Of a DNA stretch of 64,000 nt, positions 39,790-47,551 are shown one piece after another (positions within the stretch are counted from its first letter, which is position 1; each line of letters starts with the position of its first letter). Both the position numbers and the translations under genes were made by a program. The stretch spans positions 96,976 to 160,975 of the forward strand of contig DIWM01000053.1 in assembly GCA_002428485.1 (NCBI GenBank), given 5' to 3'. The stretch comes from Deltaproteobacteria bacterium UBA6106. GTDB lineage: Bacteria; Desulfobacterota; Syntrophorhabdia; Syntrophorhabdales; Syntrophorhabdaceae. Below the pieces are notes generated by a model. It had not been told where the DNA came from. It searched no databases and saw nothing but the letters and a program-made list of their open reading frames with translations.

Positions 39790-41856
39790 ATGGCACAGAA
39801 AAAAGATTATGATGAAATAAAAAAAACAATGTGCGGGATGTGTTCAAAATCCTGTGGCATTGATATCTATTTGAGAAACGGAAAGATCGTCGACGTAAGG
39901 GGCATGAAAGAACATCTTACGACCCACGGTGTGGTGTGCGCAAAAGCAAGGTTTGCAGGGGAGCTGCAATTTAGCAAAGACCGCCTGACAACCCCTCTTT
40001 TGCGACAGGGCACTACATGGAAAAAGATCTCATGGGCTGAAGCGCTTGATACTGCCGCAAAAAAACTTGGTGATATCAAAGCTAACTGGGGGCCTGAAGC
40101 CCTTGCTGTATATTTGGGAAATTCTGTGGGATTGCGTGATGCAAAACGTTTTGCCATGAGGTTCTGCGATGTTTATGGTACACCCAATTATTCCTCCGTA
40201 GATTCTCTCTGCCACTGGTCAAGGGCTATGGCTACAGACTATACCGTTGGCGGCTATCCGGTTCCCGATGAGGCCAGTGCAAAATGTATTATGGTGTGGG
40301 GGACAAACCCATTCGATTCCAGCGTGCCTGAGTACAATGATATTATTACCGCAATGAAGAAAGGCACCAAGCTGATAGTGGTTGACCCTCGTTGCATTCC
40401 CCTGGCAAGAAAGGCGGATGTCTATGTGCCCATAAGGCCCCAGACAGACTGTGCGCTAGCCCTCGGGATGATAAACATTATCATCGATGAGAATCTCTAT
40501 GATAAAGAGTTCGTCGACCAATGGACGGTAGGATTTGAACAGCTCAAAGAACGGGTAAAGGATTATCCCCCTGAAAAAGTTGCTCAGATCTGCGGGGTGT
40601 CAGTGGATGTGATCTATAATGCAGCGAGGACTTATGCTCAGAACCGGCCTGCGTGCATCCCACAGCATATTGCAATAGATCACGGCATCAATGGGTTTCA
40701 AACAATACGCGCCATTTATATCCTTGCGTCTATAACGGGGAACATTGATATAACCGGCGGTGATAAACTGCCGCCGGCATACAAAACGAACAATACAAGG
40801 GCGATAGAAGAGATGAGCCCAAAGACTATTGGGCTCGAAAAATACCCCGCCTTTGTCAAGTTCACTAACCAGGCTCAGGGCATGGAATTTGCTGACACCC
40901 TGCTCTCCGGCAAACCATACCCGATCAAGGCCATGATACTGAACGGCTCCAACCCCTTACTTTCATGGCCTGAAGCTGCCAAAACAGAAAAAGCGCTTCA
41001 GAAGCTCGATTTTCTTATGGTGGTGGACCTCTTTATGACCAAAACTGCAAAAATGGCCGATCTCGTGTTTCCTGCATCGACCTTTATGGAGAGGTCGGAA
41101 TTATGCGATTACGGATACGTTCAGGGAATTCCAATACTTGCCCTGAGAAATAAGATCTTCGAGCCGCTCCCAGACACCTACCCGGACTGGAAATTCTGGT
41201 TGGAGCTGGCGAAGACAATGGGCTACAAGGAGCATTTCCCCTGGGCGAATAATGAAGAGATGATCGACTTTGTTCTCCAGCCTTCAGGTGTTACCGTGGC
41301 TCAATTAAAAGAAAACCCCGCCGGTATATTTTATGCGCAGAATAAAATACAACGCTACCTTGACCAGGGGTTCAACACCCCCTCCGGCAAAGTCGAACTT
41401 TACTCTGAGCGGCTGGCACAGTATGGTTATGATCCATTGCCAGACCATAAAGAACCGTTGGAGAGCCCCTCGGGCAATCCTGAATTGTTAAAGGAATATC
41501 CTCTCTGCCTTCTTACCGGCGTCAGAATTGTATACTACTGGCAGTCTTCCTTTAGAAACCTGCCGGGACCGGCAAAGCTATATCCGGAGCCCCTCGTAGA
41601 GATGAATGACGGCACGGCAAAAAGGCTGGGTATAAAAGAAGGTGATGCGGTCAACGTTGAAACACTGAGAGGATCAATTACGATTAAAGCCACAATCAAC
41701 AAGTATATCCGCCCTGATGTAGTTTCTATACCGCTGGGGTGGGAAAAGTCAAATGTGAATAGGTTGACCAGCTACGAAGGAAGGGACCCGATTACAGGAT
41801 ACCCTGCCTTTAAATCATTTCTTTGCAGGATAAGCAAGGAAAAAACAGAGGGATAA
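39790..41856 (+). CDS. DMSO-reductase-family molybdo/tungsto-enzyme, single subunit
   Basis: Bis-pterin enzyme of 688 residues. A 4Fe-4S site is formed by Cys 15, 18, 22 and 50. Cys 141 (DSLCHWSR) is the likely Mo or W ligand. From memory, segments such as LGMINIIIDENLYDKEFVDQ and TPSGKVELYS are close to acetylene hydratase and transhydroxylase-type enzymes, which also lack partner subunits. However, the catalytic Asp of acetylene hydratase, directly after the second cluster Cys, is Ser here. There is no Tat signal, so it is cytoplasmic. AAGGAGG before ATG 39790 sets the start over an upstream in-frame codon. No iron-sulfur or membrane partner is encoded nearby. The substrate is probably the acid imported by dctPQM. 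Confidence 0.85.
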   Translation: MAQKKDYDEIKKTMCGMCSKSCGIDIYLRNGKIVDVRGMKEHLTTHGVVCAKARFAGELQFSKDRLTTPLLRQGTTWKKISWAEALDTAAKKLGDIKANWGPEALAVYLGNSVGLRDAKRFAMRFCDVYGTPNYSSVDSLCHWSRAMATDYTVGGYPVPDEASAKCIMVWGTNPFDSSVPEYNDIITAMKKGTKLIVVDPRCIPLARKADVYVPIRPQTDCALALGMINIIIDENLYDKEFVDQWTVGFEQLKERVKDYPPEKVAQICGVSVDVIYNAARTYAQNRPACIPQHIAIDHGINGFQTIRAIYILASITGNIDITGGDKLPPAYKTNNTRAIEEMSPKTIGLEKYPAFVKFTNQAQGMEFADTLLSGKPYPIKAMILNGSNPLLSWPEAAKTEKALQKLDFLMVVDLFMTKTAKMADLVFPASTFMERSELCDYGYVQGIPILALRNKIFEPLPDTYPDWKFWLELAKTMGYKEHFPWANNEEMIDFVLQPSGVTVAQLKENPAGIFYAQNKIQRYLDQGFNTPSGKVELYSERLAQYGYDPLPDHKEPLESPSGNPELLKEYPLCLLTGVRIVYYWQSSFRNLPGPAKLYPEPLVEMNDGTAKRLGIKEGDAVNVETLRGSITIKATINKYIRPDVVSIPLGWEKSNVNRLTSYEGRDPITGYPAFKSFLCRISKEKTEG

Positions 41857-41910
41857 AGGAGGGCCTCTACCCGGGCCGCTCTCAGGGTAGTCTTCTGAAC
41901 GGGGGATATT

Positions 41911-42273
41911 ATGGTATACGAGGGACCCGACACATTTGATGTCAACGCGATGACAAAGGATTTTCTTGATCAACTTCCTGTAGCGTTGACCGTTTTTGAT
42001 GCTGACGATCGTATTGTGTACTACAACGCCTATGCGGGCGAGCTTCTGAACAGAAAACCGGAGTATATCGGCCGGGATGTCCGTCTCTGCCATACGACAC
42101 CGGATAGCAAGGCCCGCCTTGCCGAGATATTGGACGACATCAAAAGCGGCAGGTCGAAGCAGATCCGATACGAGGCGAATCCTTACGGAACGCCGCTAAT
42201 CGTAACCGTGGCGCCCCTTGCGATTGACGGCCGCTTTGCTGGTTACGTGCAAGCGGTTGTGAAAAAACCCTGA
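41911..42273 (+). CDS. Stand-alone PAS-domain protein
   Basis: A 120-residue protein consisting of one PAS fold: DFLDQLPVALTVFDADDRIV, YYNAYAGELLNRKPEYIGRD, then VRLCHTTPDSKARLAEILDD. The CHTTPDS segment resembles the PAS domain of DUF438 proteins, which have CHPP-like motifs and may bind heme or flavin. No output domain is present. It lies 54 bases after the molybdoenzyme and closes the repeat-bounded cassette, so it may sense the substrate or redox state for that enzyme; this is inference. Confidence 0.8.
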   Translation: MVYEGPDTFDVNAMTKDFLDQLPVALTVFDADDRIVYYNAYAGELLNRKPEYIGRDVRLCHTTPDSKARLAEILDDIKSGRSKQIRYEANPYGTPLIVTVAPLAIDGRFAGYVQAVVKKP

Positions 42274-42284
42274 AACTTTGGAAA

Positions 42285-42382
42285 TGAAGAAGAGGGACGT
42301 TCTTAAGAAATTAAATAACTTCGGATAGGCAACTGAAGAAGAGGGACGTTCTTAAGAAATTAAATAACTTCGGATAGGCAAC
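42285..42382. repeat. Perfect 49-bp tandem duplication
   Basis: The 49-base unit at 42285-42333 is repeated exactly at 42334-42382. It covers the first part of the right 175-bp repeat; the left copy at 35742 has the unit only once. Confidence 0.92.
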
Positions 42383-42514
42383 GGTTCTTTGATGGCGACA
42401 GAAATCACGAATCGCGCAAAACTCCTTCCTTCTCATCAGGCATTCGTTAGAAAGATGGAGAAAAGGCTGAGCATGAGGAGAATTTTAGCGGGAAATTTTA
42501 TTTGCTTATTTAAG
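42340..42514. repeat. Right 175-bp direct repeat of cassette
   Basis: Partner of 35742-35916 (171 of 175 identical). Its last bases overlap the recQ stop region (stop complement at 42506-42508), so the end of recQ (GDFLK) is written partly by the repeat. The 6.4 kb between the copies carries the regulator, transporter, molybdoenzyme and PAS gene. Confidence 0.9.
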
Positions 42515-44398
42515 GAAGTCCCCTTCTACTGCTATTCCCCGCTTTTCTTCTTTATATTTTTTTATAACCTCAAGGAACTGCTGTCCGTAGGCATCGAGTT
42601 TCTTCTGTCCTATACCGGTTATATTTGCCATTTCTTCAAGGGAATCAGGGAGCACATCGGCTAATTCTTTGAGCGTACGGTCATGAAAGATCACATAGGC
42701 AGGGAGGGAGAGCTTGCGCGCCAGTTCTAATCGTAAAGAGCGTAGGCGTTCCCACAGATCAGGGCGATATTGTTTAAGGGTAGCTCCATCTTCTTGCTTA
42801 ATGGAATCCTGCGCAGACGCCCTATCCCGGCGCTTTGCTTTTTTTCTGACGGGAGCAGGATCTTTCCGCAATTCAAAGTTTTGCTCACCCCTGAGGACAG
42901 GCCTGCACCGTGAGGACAGCCGGAACCCACCCTTGCTTTCCATATCAACGTGAAGTAATCCGGCCGCCGCCAGCTGCCTGAACACAGACTTCCATTCAAT
43001 CCCAGAGAGCTCTTTTCCTATACCAAATGTAGAAACCTTGTTGTGCCTGAAAGAGCGGATCCTTTCTGTCTCTTTTCCTGTAAGGACATCGATCAGGTAG
43101 TTGGCGCCGAACATCTGCCCTGTTCTATATACACAGGATAGCGCCTTTTGGGCCAGAAGCGTTCCGTCGAAAGTTTCAACCTTTCCCTGGCACGTATCGC
43201 ATGTTCCGCACGGCCCGGCAAAATCTTCACCGAAATAGTTAAGCAAAACCTGCCTGCGGCATTTCGTGGTCTCGCAATAGCCCAGCATTGCCTCCATCTT
43301 GCGATGCTGGATATTTTTGAACTGGTCGTCTCCCTGGGATGATTGAATCATCTGCCGCAGAATGATCACATCTGCCAGGCTGTAGATCATCCAGGCGTCT
43401 GCGCTTTCGCCGTCACGTCCGGCACGTCCTGTCTCCTGATAATACCCTTCTAATGTTTTGGGCAGATTGAGATGTGCGACAAAACGAATATCCGGTTTGT
43501 TGATGCCCATGCCGAACGCTATCGTTGCAACCATAATGGTACCGTCGCTTTGAAGAAACTGTTTTTGATTTCTCAGTCTTGTTTCCTTATCAAGGCCGGC
43601 ATGATAGGGAAGGGCATTCAGGTTCATTGCAGTTAAAAAATTTGCTATTTCTTCTGTCTTTCTTCGTGTCATGCAATAGATGATGCCGGATTCGTCCGGG
43701 TGTTCCGATCGGAGGAATTCCAGCAACTGAGTTTTTTCATTATTCTTCACTTCTACCCTGTAATTGATGTTCGGACGGTCAAAGCTTGAGATAAAATGTT
43801 TGGCGTTTCCAAGCTTTAGCTTATCGATGACGTCTCTTCTGGTAATTGCGTCGGCTGTTGCTGTAAGGGCAATGCGCGGTACCCCGGGGAACATATCGGC
43901 AAGGATATCAAGCTGGAGGTACTCGGGCCTGAAATCGTGTCCCCATTGGGATACGCAGTGAGCTTCATCAATCGCAAAGAGGCATACTTTCGTTTCATTC
44001 AGCAAGCGCAGAAAGCCGTCAGTGACAAGCCGCTCAGGAGCAACATAGAGCAGATCCAGTTCGTTGTTGATCGCCATTTTTTCAACAGCGTATGCTTCAT
44101 TGCCATTAAGGCTCGAATTGAGAAAGCCGGCCTTGATTCCAAGTTCACGCACCGCGTCTACCTGGTCTTGCATGAGCGCAATGAGAGGCGATATTACTAT
44201 GCATGTGCCGTCCCTGATAAGAGAGGGAATTTGATAGCAGATCGATTTTCCGCTGCCCGTCGGCATAAGCACGAAGGCATCCCCTCCTGAGATCAGATGG
44301 TTTACGATCTCCTCCTGACAAAGACGAAAACTATTGTACCCGAAGTAAGTTTTCAGGACATGATGCGGGGATTGAACATTGGCCGGCTCTTGCATCAA
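42506..44398 (-). CDS. recQ: ATP-dependent DNA helicase RecQ
   Basis: 3'-5' helicase for recombination and fork repair, 630 residues. Walker A is MPTGSGKSICYQ, the DExH box IDEAHCVSQWGHDFRPEY, and motif VI QETGRAGRDGE. The zinc site of the RQC region contains CETTKCRRQVLLNYFGEDF and CGTCDTC. A C-terminal HRDC domain covers about 545-615 (LWERLRSLRLELARKLSLPA). Length and domains are complete. The very last codons fall within the 175-bp repeat, which may have replaced a short natural end. It lies downstream of the peroxiredoxin gene on the same strand. Confidence 0.95.
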   Translation of the reverse strand: MMQEPANVQSPHHVLKTYFGYNSFRLCQEEIVNHLISGGDAFVLMPTGSGKSICYQIPSLIRDGTCIVISPLIALMQDQVDAVRELGIKAGFLNSSLNGNEAYAVEKMAINNELDLLYVAPERLVTDGFLRLLNETKVCLFAIDEAHCVSQWGHDFRPEYLQLDILADMFPGVPRIALTATADAITRRDVIDKLKLGNAKHFISSFDRPNINYRVEVKNNEKTQLLEFLRSEHPDESGIIYCMTRRKTEEIANFLTAMNLNALPYHAGLDKETRLRNQKQFLQSDGTIMVATIAFGMGINKPDIRFVAHLNLPKTLEGYYQETGRAGRDGESADAWMIYSLADVIILRQMIQSSQGDDQFKNIQHRKMEAMLGYCETTKCRRQVLLNYFGEDFAGPCGTCDTCQGKVETFDGTLLAQKALSCVYRTGQMFGANYLIDVLTGKETERIRSFRHNKVSTFGIGKELSGIEWKSVFRQLAAAGLLHVDMESKGGFRLSSRCRPVLRGEQNFELRKDPAPVRKKAKRRDRASAQDSIKQEDGATLKQYRPDLWERLRSLRLELARKLSLPAYVIFHDRTLKELADVLPDSLEEMANITGIGQKKLDAYGQQFLEVIKKYKEEKRGIAVEGDFLK

Positions 44399-44555
44399 AA
44401 ACCTCTCATTTTTTACATACCAACAAGAACAGAGTTAGTCGCGTTAATCAACTATATCCCCTATCCCCGCCCCAGAATCTTAGTTTTCCAACGAAACAGA
44501 GAAGGAGAACCTTGCCGAACAGGGGAAACTTATTCTTTGATAGACGAAAGTACCT

Positions 44556-45134
44556 TCAATCCGGATGATTCCCCGCAGCTTGCTGCGGGGTGACACTGTT
44601 CCCTCTCCCCCCGCGGGAGAGGGTAGGGTGAGGGGGCATAATCATGCCGTTTCTATCCTCTGATACCTCGCAGCTTGCTGCGAGGTAGTGCATTATTTCC
44701 TTTAGATCAGGCAACTGAGCTATAGGATATACCTTCACGAATATGACCCGATGTTTTTCGTCAAGGATGACATTGGCCCGCTCGGAGAAGCCGTTGGCTG
44801 CCCTGAAAAGGCCATAGGCCTTGGCGATCTTGCCGTGGGGCCAGAAGTCGCACAGCAGGTGGGTATCCCGGATGCCGAGCGTTTTTGCCCAGGCATTCTT
44901 GGACGGCACTGTGTCTATACTGAGACCCAGGGCAACAGTATTGAGACGATCAAACTTCTTCTTATTCTTTTCAAGGGCCTTCATCTGCTTAGCACAGATG
45001 CTTGTCCAGGCAAGGGGGTGAAATGAAAGGAGGACCTTCTTCCCTTCAAAGTCAGACAACTGCACGTCCTTGTCCCGGTTGTCCTTGAGCAAAAACGATT
45101 TCCCCTTTTCGCCTTGCTGTATTAATCTTCCCAT
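44556..45134 (-). CDS. Peroxiredoxin with repeat-encoded C-terminal tail
   Basis: AhpC/TSA-type peroxiredoxin that reduces peroxides, 192 residues. The thioredoxin-fold core shows KDVQLSDFEGKKVLLSFHPL, the peroxidatic site PLAWTSICAKQM (Cys about residue 48), and the end of the fold PDLKEIMHYL at about 150. The remaining 40 residues (including PHPTLSRGGRGN) come from palindromic intergenic repeats that lack a stop in this frame. This tail is probably an accident of insertion. AGGAGG precedes the ATG. Confidence 0.88.
   Translation of the reverse strand: MGRLIQQGEKGKSFLLKDNRDKDVQLSDFEGKKVLLSFHPLAWTSICAKQMKALEKNKKKFDRLNTVALGLSIDTVPSKNAWAKTLGIRDTHLLCDFWPHGKIAKAYGLFRAANGFSERANVILDEKHRVIFVKVYPIAQLPDLKEIMHYLAASCEVSEDRNGMIMPPHPTLSRGGRGNSVTPQQAAGNHPD
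44571..44686. repeat. Three palindromic repeats in peroxiredoxin 3' end
   Basis: CCCCGCAGC-TT-GCTGCGGGG (44571-44590), CCCTCTCCC...GGGAGAGGG (44601-44623) and ACCTCGCAGC-TT-GCTGCGAGGT (44665-44686). The first and last share the core CGCAGCTTGCTGCG. Each forms a strong hairpin. They are read through by the peroxiredoxin frame. Confidence 0.85.
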
Positions 45135-45624
45135 GATACCTCCTCTTGCATTTTTATGCCATCACTATACCATTTTCCCGCTCTATAAAAAACATCGATA
45201 TGCCCAACGATTAAAATATACCCTCCTCTTTCTCTCCAGGGTCTAACACAGGGATGGACCTGTTTATTGGGCACAGGGTCAGGTAGGAATAATAACCCTA
45301 TCCCCTTCTTTGACGTGCGTTATAGTTTCCTGAAAGAGAGCATTTTCTTTTATTCAGCAATGCGGCATGTTTTAAGTGGTGATAAATACCCGTTGAATCA
45401 TCCTGATTCATTATGGATAATTGGAGATATATGCAATGATATGTTTTTGTTATACCGGCCAACGTAAAAGGCATGAATTTGCTTGTACTGTTGGCAATCA
45501 GTTAGTATATTTGGTAATCTAATAATATGAAATTTCTTCATTACCGGCGGATGAGCACAAACGGCACGGATATTGTATATGTATGTATCAGAAAGATAAA
45601 TATATACCAAAAAGAGGAGATCAC
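45135..45624. other. Gap with no recognised gene
   Basis: 490 bases between the divergent peroxiredoxin and pentapeptide-repeat genes. An open frame at 45267-45467 has no ribosome binding site or recognisable motif. I see no tRNA or clear repeat; promoters for both flanking genes must lie here. Confidence 0.5.
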
Positions 45625-46107
45625 ATGAAGGCATCAAGAAGTATGCTTCTACCGATCATAGTAGTGGTTCTTGTGGTTTGTACTTTATATGCAGTCGGGG
45701 TGTATGCGTTTAGGCCTGATGAGTTGCAGAAATTGAAGACCACAAAACAATGTCCTAATTGTGATCTAACCGGGGCAAATCTGGTCGGGATGGACCTGGG
45801 CAACGCAAACCTTTTGGCTGCAGACCTTAACAACGCAAACCTGAGTACTGCAGACCTGGCCTCGGCAAATCTGAGCTACGCAATATTGGCTAATGCAAAC
45901 CTGACCGGGGCAGACTTAAATGGTGCTGACCTGACACACGCCAATCTGTGTTATACAAACCTGACCGCAGCAAGCCTGCGCTATGCAAACCTGACCGGGG
46001 CAATCCTTAATAAAGATACAAACTTTGGCGGGGCAAACTTAAGCGGTGCAATATGGATTCACGGCCATAAATGCAAAGAAGGTTCAATCGGGCAGTGCAA
46101 TTTTTAA
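45625..46107 (+). CDS. Membrane-anchored pentapeptide-repeat protein
   Basis: Protein of 160 residues with an N-terminal hydrophobic segment (about 6-27, IIVVVLVVCTLYAVG) and about 18 A(D/N)LxX pentapeptide units (LTGANLVGMDLGNANLLAAD and onward), forming a right-handed quadrilateral beta-helix. A CPNC pair precedes the repeats, and two further Cys lie near the C-terminus (GHKCKEGSIGQCNF), perhaps a disulfide cap. AGAGGAG precedes ATG 45625; an upstream ATG at 45583 is less likely. The segment may be a signal or an anchor. Function unknown; some relatives mimic DNA but most are uncharacterised. Confidence 0.85.
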   Translation: MKASRSMLLPIIVVVLVVCTLYAVGVYAFRPDELQKLKTTKQCPNCDLTGANLVGMDLGNANLLAADLNNANLSTADLASANLSYAILANANLTGADLNGADLTHANLCYTNLTAASLRYANLTGAILNKDTNFGGANLSGAIWIHGHKCKEGSIGQCNF

Positions 46108-46134
46108 ATGATCACCGGAGAACCGAAACACAGG

Positions 46135-46254
46135 GACAGATAGGGGACGTTGTTGACTTTGTTGACTGACATGCTGCCGGCGTTGCTGCATCGCGCAATT
46201 CGCTGAGGAGATACTGCGTCAGGTCACGTTAGTCAACAACGCCCCCATAGCCCC
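46135..46254. repeat. 120-bp palindromic repeat, left copy
   Basis: Matches 47041-47160 at 115 of 120 bases, ungapped. Its ends are inverted: GGGGACGTTGTTGAC near the left and GTCAACAACGCCCCC near the right. It contains no gene. It looks like a small non-autonomous or REP-type element. Confidence 0.88.
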
Positions 46255-46260
46255 CAAAGT

Positions 46261-46578
46261 TCACCGGGAGCCGAATTTATCGACGATCCGGTGGAACGAT
46301 TTGTTATGCCCTTTAGTCGCGAGTTCCTGTTCAATTCTGTCAGATAGGAACACCTTGGCCAAGGACTGGTAAGGCACATCGCGCTTATTAGCCAACAGCT
46401 TCAATTCTTCGAGCATAGATTCGGGAAGGCGGAGAGAGATCGTCTTCACGGAAGGCTTGAGGTTGGCCAGCGTAAGTCGCTCTGCCTTTTTCCAGTCCAC
46501 GTATTCGGTGGAATTGTGGTTTTGCCAGAATTCTCTTTCGTCGTCTTCGTTTTTAAACTGGGGTATTTTCTTCTTCAT
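46261..46578 (-). CDS. CopG-type antitoxin partner of BrnT
   Basis: Antitoxin of 105 residues. The N-terminal motif KIPQFKNEDDEREFWQNHNS is typical of the family that pairs with BrnT-like toxins. The C-terminal half (ISLRLPESMLEELKLLANKR) is a ribbon-helix-helix DNA-binding segment, expected to autoregulate the operon. It overlaps the toxin gene by 26 bases, with the toxin gene first. It ends six bases from the left 120-bp repeat. Confidence 0.9.
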   Translation of the reverse strand: MKKKIPQFKNEDDEREFWQNHNSTEYVDWKKAERLTLANLKPSVKTISLRLPESMLEELKLLANKRDVPYQSLAKVFLSDRIEQELATKGHNKSFHRIVDKFGSR

Positions 46579-46873
46579 GGGTCTGATACACTCTCCTTTC
46601 TTGCCTGTTCATGTCTTTCGCAGATATGACTCTTAATTTGTCGTTGCGAACCGTGAAAACCAAAAATAAAAGCCTGCCCGAATCTGTCTGCCCGAGTACA
46701 TAGAACCGGTTTTCGGTTTCCGAATGCTTCTCGTCGTCACCGGCAATAACCGGAATATTGAAAAAAATCTGCTCGCACTCGGCTGGTGTCACATCATGTT
46801 TTGTCCTTATCTTTTCAGAATTGTGCTTGTCCCATTCAAATCCATTGCACTTAGCAAGAATGTCCGATACCAT
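46553..46873 (-). CDS. brnT: BrnT-family ribonuclease toxin
   Basis: Toxin of 106 residues with a RelE-like fold. FEWDKHNSEKIRTKHDVTPA at the N-terminus and the segment DKLRVISAKDMNRQERRVY at the end are the family signature (RxISARxAxxxERxxYE). It would cleave RNA unless held by the antitoxin encoded downstream. The pair, with its AT-rich promoter (46880-46920), is bounded by two 120-bp repeats and an attC-like hairpin. Confidence 0.9.
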   Translation of the reverse strand: MVSDILAKCNGFEWDKHNSEKIRTKHDVTPAECEQIFFNIPVIAGDDEKHSETENRFYVLGQTDSGRLLFLVFTVRNDKLRVISAKDMNRQERRVYQTHEEENTPV

Positions 46874-46922
46874 AATTTAAGTATATCTCTATCATATACA
46901 TATGTCAATCACTATTGTCAGG

Positions 46923-46979
46923 GCATAACGCCGGGATCAGCCACCGCTGTAAGCGGTCGGCTGCATCAAGTGGTTCGGC
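46923..46979 (-). other. attC-like hairpin (integron cassette site candidate)
   Basis: A 57-base site bounded by GCATAAC and GTTCGGC on +, that is GCCGAAC ... GTTATGC on -, each one base from the integron core sites. The centre pairs as AGCC-ACCGCT (46939-46948) with AGCGGT-C-GGCT (46952-46962), leaving one extrahelical C, as in attC sites. No integron integrase is seen. It could instead be another palindromic repeat. Confidence 0.45.
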
Positions 46980-47040
46980 ATACTGCCAATGTTCTCCAAA
47001 CGTTCTTCTGGAATTCCAGCATTCTTAAGAATTGTCAGTA

Positions 47041-47160
47041 GACAGATAGGGGACATAATTGACTTTGTTGACTGACATGCTGCTGGCGTTGCTGCATCGC
47101 GCAATTCGCTGAGGAGATACTGCGTCAGGTCACGTTAGTCAACAACGTCCCCATAGCCCC
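47041..47160. repeat. 120-bp palindromic repeat, right copy
   Basis: Partner of 46135-46254. Three of the five differences fall in the left terminal arm (GGACATAATTGAC instead of GGACGTTGTTGAC), weakening the palindrome. The copies are direct repeats enclosing the toxin-antitoxin pair and the attC-like site. Together with these, the gap 46874-47551 contains only the tRNA fragment below. Confidence 0.88.
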
Positions 47161-47240
47161 ATAGCCCCAATCGGGGTCGTGAAGCGGCGCGCGCCAAAAC
47201 TGGTTGGATTGTAACCTGTTAACTTTACGTTGGATTTTGT

Positions 47241-47285
47241 GCGCGCCCAGCAGGATTCGAACCTGCAACCTTTGGATTCGTAGTT
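47241..47285 (-). other. 3' fragment of tRNA-Arg (ACG): island attachment site
   Basis: On - the sequence reads ACTACGAATCCAA, then AGGTT, the T-arm GCAGGTTCGAATCCTGC and acceptor strand TGGGCGC. This is the anticodon loop to 3' end of a tRNA-Arg; the 5' half is absent and the bases beyond the loop do not pair. Such fragments mark one edge of an element inserted by a tyrosine integrase. An 11-base word AAAATGAGCAC is repeated near 47414-47436, on the island side. Confidence 0.75.
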
Positions 47286-47551
47286 GGGCAAAGGCGTTCA
47301 AAGAGGTCTTTTCCAACCCCTCAAAAATACACATAAAAATAGATTTTTCGGGAGGTTGCAGAACATTAGGGCAGTCACGTGGCTTTGGCTGGATTTGGGT
47401 ACATTCACGACAAAATGAGCACAAAATGAGCACAAAATTTTATCCAGAAGAGTTATGCGTTGCTTCACATAGTAAGTACCTAATAATGCCGAGTTGAATA
47501 GATTTGACAAAATAACGGGCGAATGTAGAATGTATGTTAGAGGAAGCAATC

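Noticed and set aside
39790..41856. Calling the molybdoenzyme acetylene hydratase
   Set aside because: Overall resemblance is good but the catalytic Asp after the second cluster Cys is Ser, and the context is a carboxylate importer.
45267..45467. 66-codon frame in the gap before the pentapeptide-repeat gene
   Set aside because: No ribosome binding site, motif or coding bias; probably chance.
47125..47433. - strand frame across the tRNA-Arg fragment
   Set aside because: It runs through the repeat and the tRNA fragment and has no independent support.
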